From Canicola haemoglobinophilus (GTDB lineage: Bacteria; Pseudomonadota; Gammaproteobacteria; Enterobacterales; Pasteurellaceae), in assembly GCF_002015075.1 (NCBI RefSeq), contig NZ_MUXZ01000049.1:1-18250 (forward strand): DNA of 18,250 nucleotides, read 5' to 3'. This document shows positions 15,955-18,250 of this stretch, one piece after another (the stretch's first letter is position 1; each line of letters begins with the position of its first letter). The position numbers were made by a program, and so were the translations under genes. The notes below the pieces were generated by a model. The model saw only the letters and a program-made list of their open reading frames with translations. It made no database searches and was not told where the DNA came from.

Positions 15955-16566
15955 ATGAAATATTTTATTCCCAAAAGTGCGGTTGTTTTTGAGGAGGAAA
16001 TTAAAAAGAGCCGTTTTATCACTTATCTTCAACATACAGAAGGCTTAGAACACGCAAAGGCGTTTTGGAATGCTGTAAAAATGCAACATCCTAATGCCAG
16101 TCATCATTGTTGGGCGGCAGTTTCATTACAGCCGAGCAATTCACAAGGATTAGGCTTTTCAGATGATGGTGAGCCAGCTGGAACTGCAGGAAAACCAATG
16201 TTGAATATGTTATTAGGAAGTGGCGTGGGGGAAGTTTCAGCTGTGGTTGTTCGTTACTATGGTGGGATTTTACTTGGTACAGGTGGGTTAGTCCGTGCGT
16301 ATGGAAATGGTGTTCAACAAGCTTTGCAGTTGTTGGAAACTGATCTAAAAGTAGAACGAAAAAGTTATCAACTGAATTGTGCCTATCATCAGATCAATTG
16401 GCTACATCTTCTATTTGAAAAATATGATATTAAAATCATTAATCAATATTTTTTACAAGAAGTTCAATTTGAGCTAGGAATAAGTGATGATAAACTGGCC
16501 ACATTTCAGAATGAGCTAGCAGATTATTCTGCGGGACAGTTAAGATTATCGATGAGTAATAAATAA
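15955..16566 (+). CDS. yigZ: YigZ, IMPACT-family protein (UPF0029)
   Basis: The protein is 203 residues, as usual for YigZ. It has the UPF0029/IMPACT N-terminal domain, with EIKKSRFITYLQHTEG (about 15-30), NASHHCWAA, FSDDGEPAGTAGKPML and VVVRYYGGILLGTGGLVRAY, the family signature, then a ferredoxin-like C-terminal domain (about 135-200). The exact biochemical role of bacterial YigZ is not settled; links to translation or to proline-peptide processing have been proposed for the family, and the sequence adds nothing on this point. It lies 11 bp before trkH on the same strand, an arrangement also found in E. coli (yigZ-trkH). An uptake signal lies in its first codons (15975-15983). Confidence 0.94.
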   Translation: MKYFIPKSAVVFEEEIKKSRFITYLQHTEGLEHAKAFWNAVKMQHPNASHHCWAAVSLQPSNSQGLGFSDDGEPAGTAGKPMLNMLLGSGVGEVSAVVVRYYGGILLGTGGLVRAYGNGVQQALQLLETDLKVERKSYQLNCAYHQINWLHLLFEKYDIKIINQYFLQEVQFELGISDDKLATFQNELADYSAGQLRLSMSNK

Positions 16567-16577
16567 GAGAGAGAATT

Positions 16578-18041
16578 GTGCATATCTTATCTATTTTGCG
16601 CATAGTAGGAATTTTAGTAACTTGCTTTTCGAGTACGATGTTAATTCCTGCATTTGTGGCATTAATCTATGGTGATGGGGGTGGAAAGGCCTTTATTTTG
16701 TCATTTTTTTATAATCTCTCAGCTGGTGTGGGCTTGTGGTGGCTATGTCGAGAGCATAAAGCAAGTTTACGTTCGAGAGAAGGGGTTTTAATTGTCACCA
16801 TGTTTTGGGTTTTACTCAGCTTGCTGGCGGTTATCCCTTTTATGTTGTTTGATGAATTGACTTTAAGTTTTGCTGATGCTGTCTTTGAGTCTTTTTCTGC
16901 TTTGACTACAACAGGAGCAACAGTGATTTCGGGCTTGGATAATTTGCCTAAATCCATTCTATTTTATCGCCAACTTTTACAATGGATTGGTGGAATGGGG
17001 TTGATTGTTTTGGTTGTTGCCGTTATTCCATTGTTGGGTATTGGTGGGGGACATTTATATCGTGCTGAGTCCTCAGGTCCAATGAAAGATCAAAAAGCTT
17101 TGCCCCGTATCGGTGAAGTCGCCAAATTACTCTGGATTCTTTATTGTGTATTGACCGCACTTTGCGCTATCGCCTATTGGTTTGCAGGTATGAATTGGTT
17201 TGATGCGATTTCTCATAGTTTTTCTACGGTCGCAAATGGTGGAATGTCAACCTATGATGCTAGCCTTGCTTATTTCAATAATCCAGCTATTTATTTAATT
17301 AGTGCGAGCTTTATGCTTATTAGTGGTTGTAATTTCGCCTTACATATTCGGGCATTAACTAACTGGAAATATCAATCTCCTTGGAAAATTTATGCGAGAG
17401 ATCCTGAATTTAGATTTTTTTGCTTAACTCAAGGGGTATTTATTTTGTTGATGTCGCTGGGGTTGTATTTGACTTATGACAATTACTCTATCCTTGATGC
17501 TTTTTCACAAGGTGCGGTACAAACAGCTTCAATGTCAATGACCTCAGGTTATACGTTATTCGACTTAAATCAGCTCCCCTCTTTCTTAAGTATGTTACTT
17601 GTGTTTGCTGCTATCTTGGGGGGATGTGCCGGTTCTACGACAGGTGGTCTAAAAATGATTAGGGTGCTTGTTATATGGTTGCAAGTTAAAAGAGAATTTA
17701 AACATTTGGTACATCCGCGCTTAGTTATTCCAATTAAATTAGGAAAAACATTATTACCGCAACGAGTTATTGATGGTATTTGGGGATTTTTAATTGCATT
17801 TTTCTTGACTTACTGGGTATGCGTATTTGCTGTGATCTTATGTGGAATGAATGCTGTTGATGCGATGTTGTCTGTTTTTGCTACATTGACAAATGTGGGA
17901 CCAGGATTGGGGATGATTAGTCAAGGTTTCTCACAAGTGCCTGATAACACTAAATATATTTTTTCTTTTGCGATGGCAGCTGGGCGTTTGGAAATTTTCT
18001 CTCTCTTGCTTTTATTTACGCCAACCTTTTGGAAACCATAA
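16578..18041 (+). CDS. trkH: TrkH, potassium-translocating subunit of the Trk uptake system
   Basis: TrkH forms the K+ pathway in the inner membrane and is gated by the cytoplasmic NAD/ATP-binding TrkA ring. The protein is 487 residues, standard. The four pseudo-repeats of the pore are visible from their P-loops: LTTTGATVISGLD, STVANGGMSTYD, ASMSMTSGYTLFD and ATLTNVGPGLGM, each with the conserved filter glycine. It ends FTPTFWKP, as TrkH proteins do. Translation starts at GTG 16578, 11 bp after yigZ, preceded by a purine-rich AGAGAGA; the first residues (MHILSILRIVGIL) match the family, so the GTG start is favoured. The stop overlaps the hemG start by one base (TAATG), so the two were translationally coupled. 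An uptake signal lies at 17154. Confidence 0.95.
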   Translation: MHILSILRIVGILVTCFSSTMLIPAFVALIYGDGGGKAFILSFFYNLSAGVGLWWLCREHKASLRSREGVLIVTMFWVLLSLLAVIPFMLFDELTLSFADAVFESFSALTTTGATVISGLDNLPKSILFYRQLLQWIGGMGLIVLVVAVIPLLGIGGGHLYRAESSGPMKDQKALPRIGEVAKLLWILYCVLTALCAIAYWFAGMNWFDAISHSFSTVANGGMSTYDASLAYFNNPAIYLISASFMLISGCNFALHIRALTNWKYQSPWKIYARDPEFRFFCLTQGVFILLMSLGLYLTYDNYSILDAFSQGAVQTASMSMTSGYTLFDLNQLPSFLSMLLVFAAILGGCAGSTTGGLKMIRVLVIWLQVKREFKHLVHPRLVIPIKLGKTLLPQRVIDGIWGFLIAFFLTYWVCVFAVILCGMNAVDAMLSVFATLTNVGPGLGMISQGFSQVPDNTKYIFSFAMAAGRLEIFSLLLLFTPTFWKP

Positions 18042-18250
18042 TGAAAACATTGATTTTATATTTAAACCGAGATGGAGATGGGCAAACTAAAAATAGCGGA
18101 ATATCTCGCAACAAAATACATACCGCACTTTTGTCTACTATACCGTTATTCTTGGTTTGATCGAACCATGATTAAATTCATGATGAAAATGACGAGCGGT
18201 GAAACAGATAGAATAAAAGAAGCTAAATATACGGTATTATGTAGCAGTTG
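18041..18250 (+). pseudogene. hemG: hemG remnant (menaquinone-dependent protoporphyrinogen oxidase), internally deleted and frameshifted, runs off the right edge
   Basis: HemG is a flavodoxin-like enzyme oxidising protoporphyrinogen IX to protoporphyrin IX. The ATG at 18041 begins MKTLILYLNRDGDGQTK, like E. coli HemG (MKTLILFSTRDGQT) but with a duplicated DG pair from a GATGGA/GATGGG repeat. In that frame translation ends at a TGA (18158-18160) after 39 codons. In another frame KIAEYLATKY continues the N-terminal half. The sequence then jumps straight to SWFDRTMIKFMMKMTSGETD (from about 18150), corresponding to RWYDRFMIKLIMKMSGGETD near residues 133-152 of E. coli HemG as I remember it. About 100 codons, including most of the flavin-binding fold, are missing. 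An uptake signal lies at the join (18122-18130). The product cannot be functional. Confidence 0.85.

Larger units (their letters stand above)
3..18130. repeat. Dispersed DNA uptake signal sequences, 16 exact copies of AAGTGCGGT / ACCGCACTT
   Basis: These 9-mers are recognised by the competence machinery of the H. influenzae group. Forward copies start at 3, 1449, 2296, 5532, 7205, 9899, 10792, 11053 and 15975. Reverse copies start at 3072, 6071, 7867, 9594, 13456, 17154 and 18122. Four lie in tpsA and none in the tpsB remnant. The arc operon and Lrp-family coding sequences hold none; the only copy between 11062 and 15974 is in the arcC/transporter spacer. Near-misses with one change occur at 4631, 8337 and 17515. 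Confidence 0.93.

Noticed and set aside
15883..16035. N-terminal extension of tusA
   Set aside because: It would overlap yigZ on the other strand and add 51 residues to a protein family of about 80 residues; ATG 15882 fits the family start.

Overview
The window looks like chromosome of a Haemophilus species or a close Pasteurellaceae relative. It is AT-rich and carries 16 exact copies of the 9-bp DNA uptake signal AAGTGCGGT (either orientation), about 0.9 per kb, the form used by the H. influenzae group. The proteins (ComM, EngB, GlmU, MurQ, TrkH, carbamate kinase and others) resemble H. influenzae counterparts as I remember them. The species cannot be fixed from the sequence alone; the broken hemG at the right edge would fit a haem-requiring species.

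Left third (1-5080, minus strand): a two-partner secretion locus. tpsB (outer-membrane transporter of the ShlB/FhaC/CdiB type) lies upstream of tpsA, a filamentous-haemagglutinin or CdiA-like exoprotein that is open for 1058 codons and runs off the left edge. tpsB has a one-base frameshift near codon 342. A perfect 20-bp FNR-type palindrome sits exactly 41.5 bp upstream of the start predicted from a perfect TATAAT box, so the locus appears to have a class II anaerobic promoter.

Centre (5089-11183): competence and housekeeping genes. comM, then glmU-engB, run on the minus strand; anmK-murQ diverges on the plus strand. GlmU makes UDP-GlcNAc, while AnmK and MurQ recycle anhydro-MurNAc towards GlcNAc-6-P, so the two sides of this divergent region feed the same cell-wall amino-sugar pool. 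Beyond murQ lie a decayed flavodoxin-fold fragment, two strong facing terminators and, on the minus strand, the last ~25 codons of a potE-like putrescine/ornithine antiporter joined directly to the end of an Lrp-family gene.

Right-centre (11298-15640, minus strand): an arc-type operon, ornithine carbamoyltransferase - carbamate kinase - YfcC-family transporter, followed by the Lrp/AsnC regulator. Arginine deiminase is absent, so as seen here the module would ferment citrulline or run from carbamoyl phosphate rather than start from arginine. Its upstream region holds two palindromes that are candidate operators.

Right end (15640-18250): tusA (minus), divergent from yigZ-trkH (plus), then a hemG pseudogene overlapping the trkH stop codon. 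It keeps the beginning and end of HemG but has lost roughly 100 internal codons and is frameshifted. I see no tRNA, rRNA, CRISPR array, insertion sequence or phage gene. I found no clearly new biological system; the more notable items are the FNR promoter on a frameshifted TPS locus and the three gene remnants (potE, hemG, flavodoxin-like).
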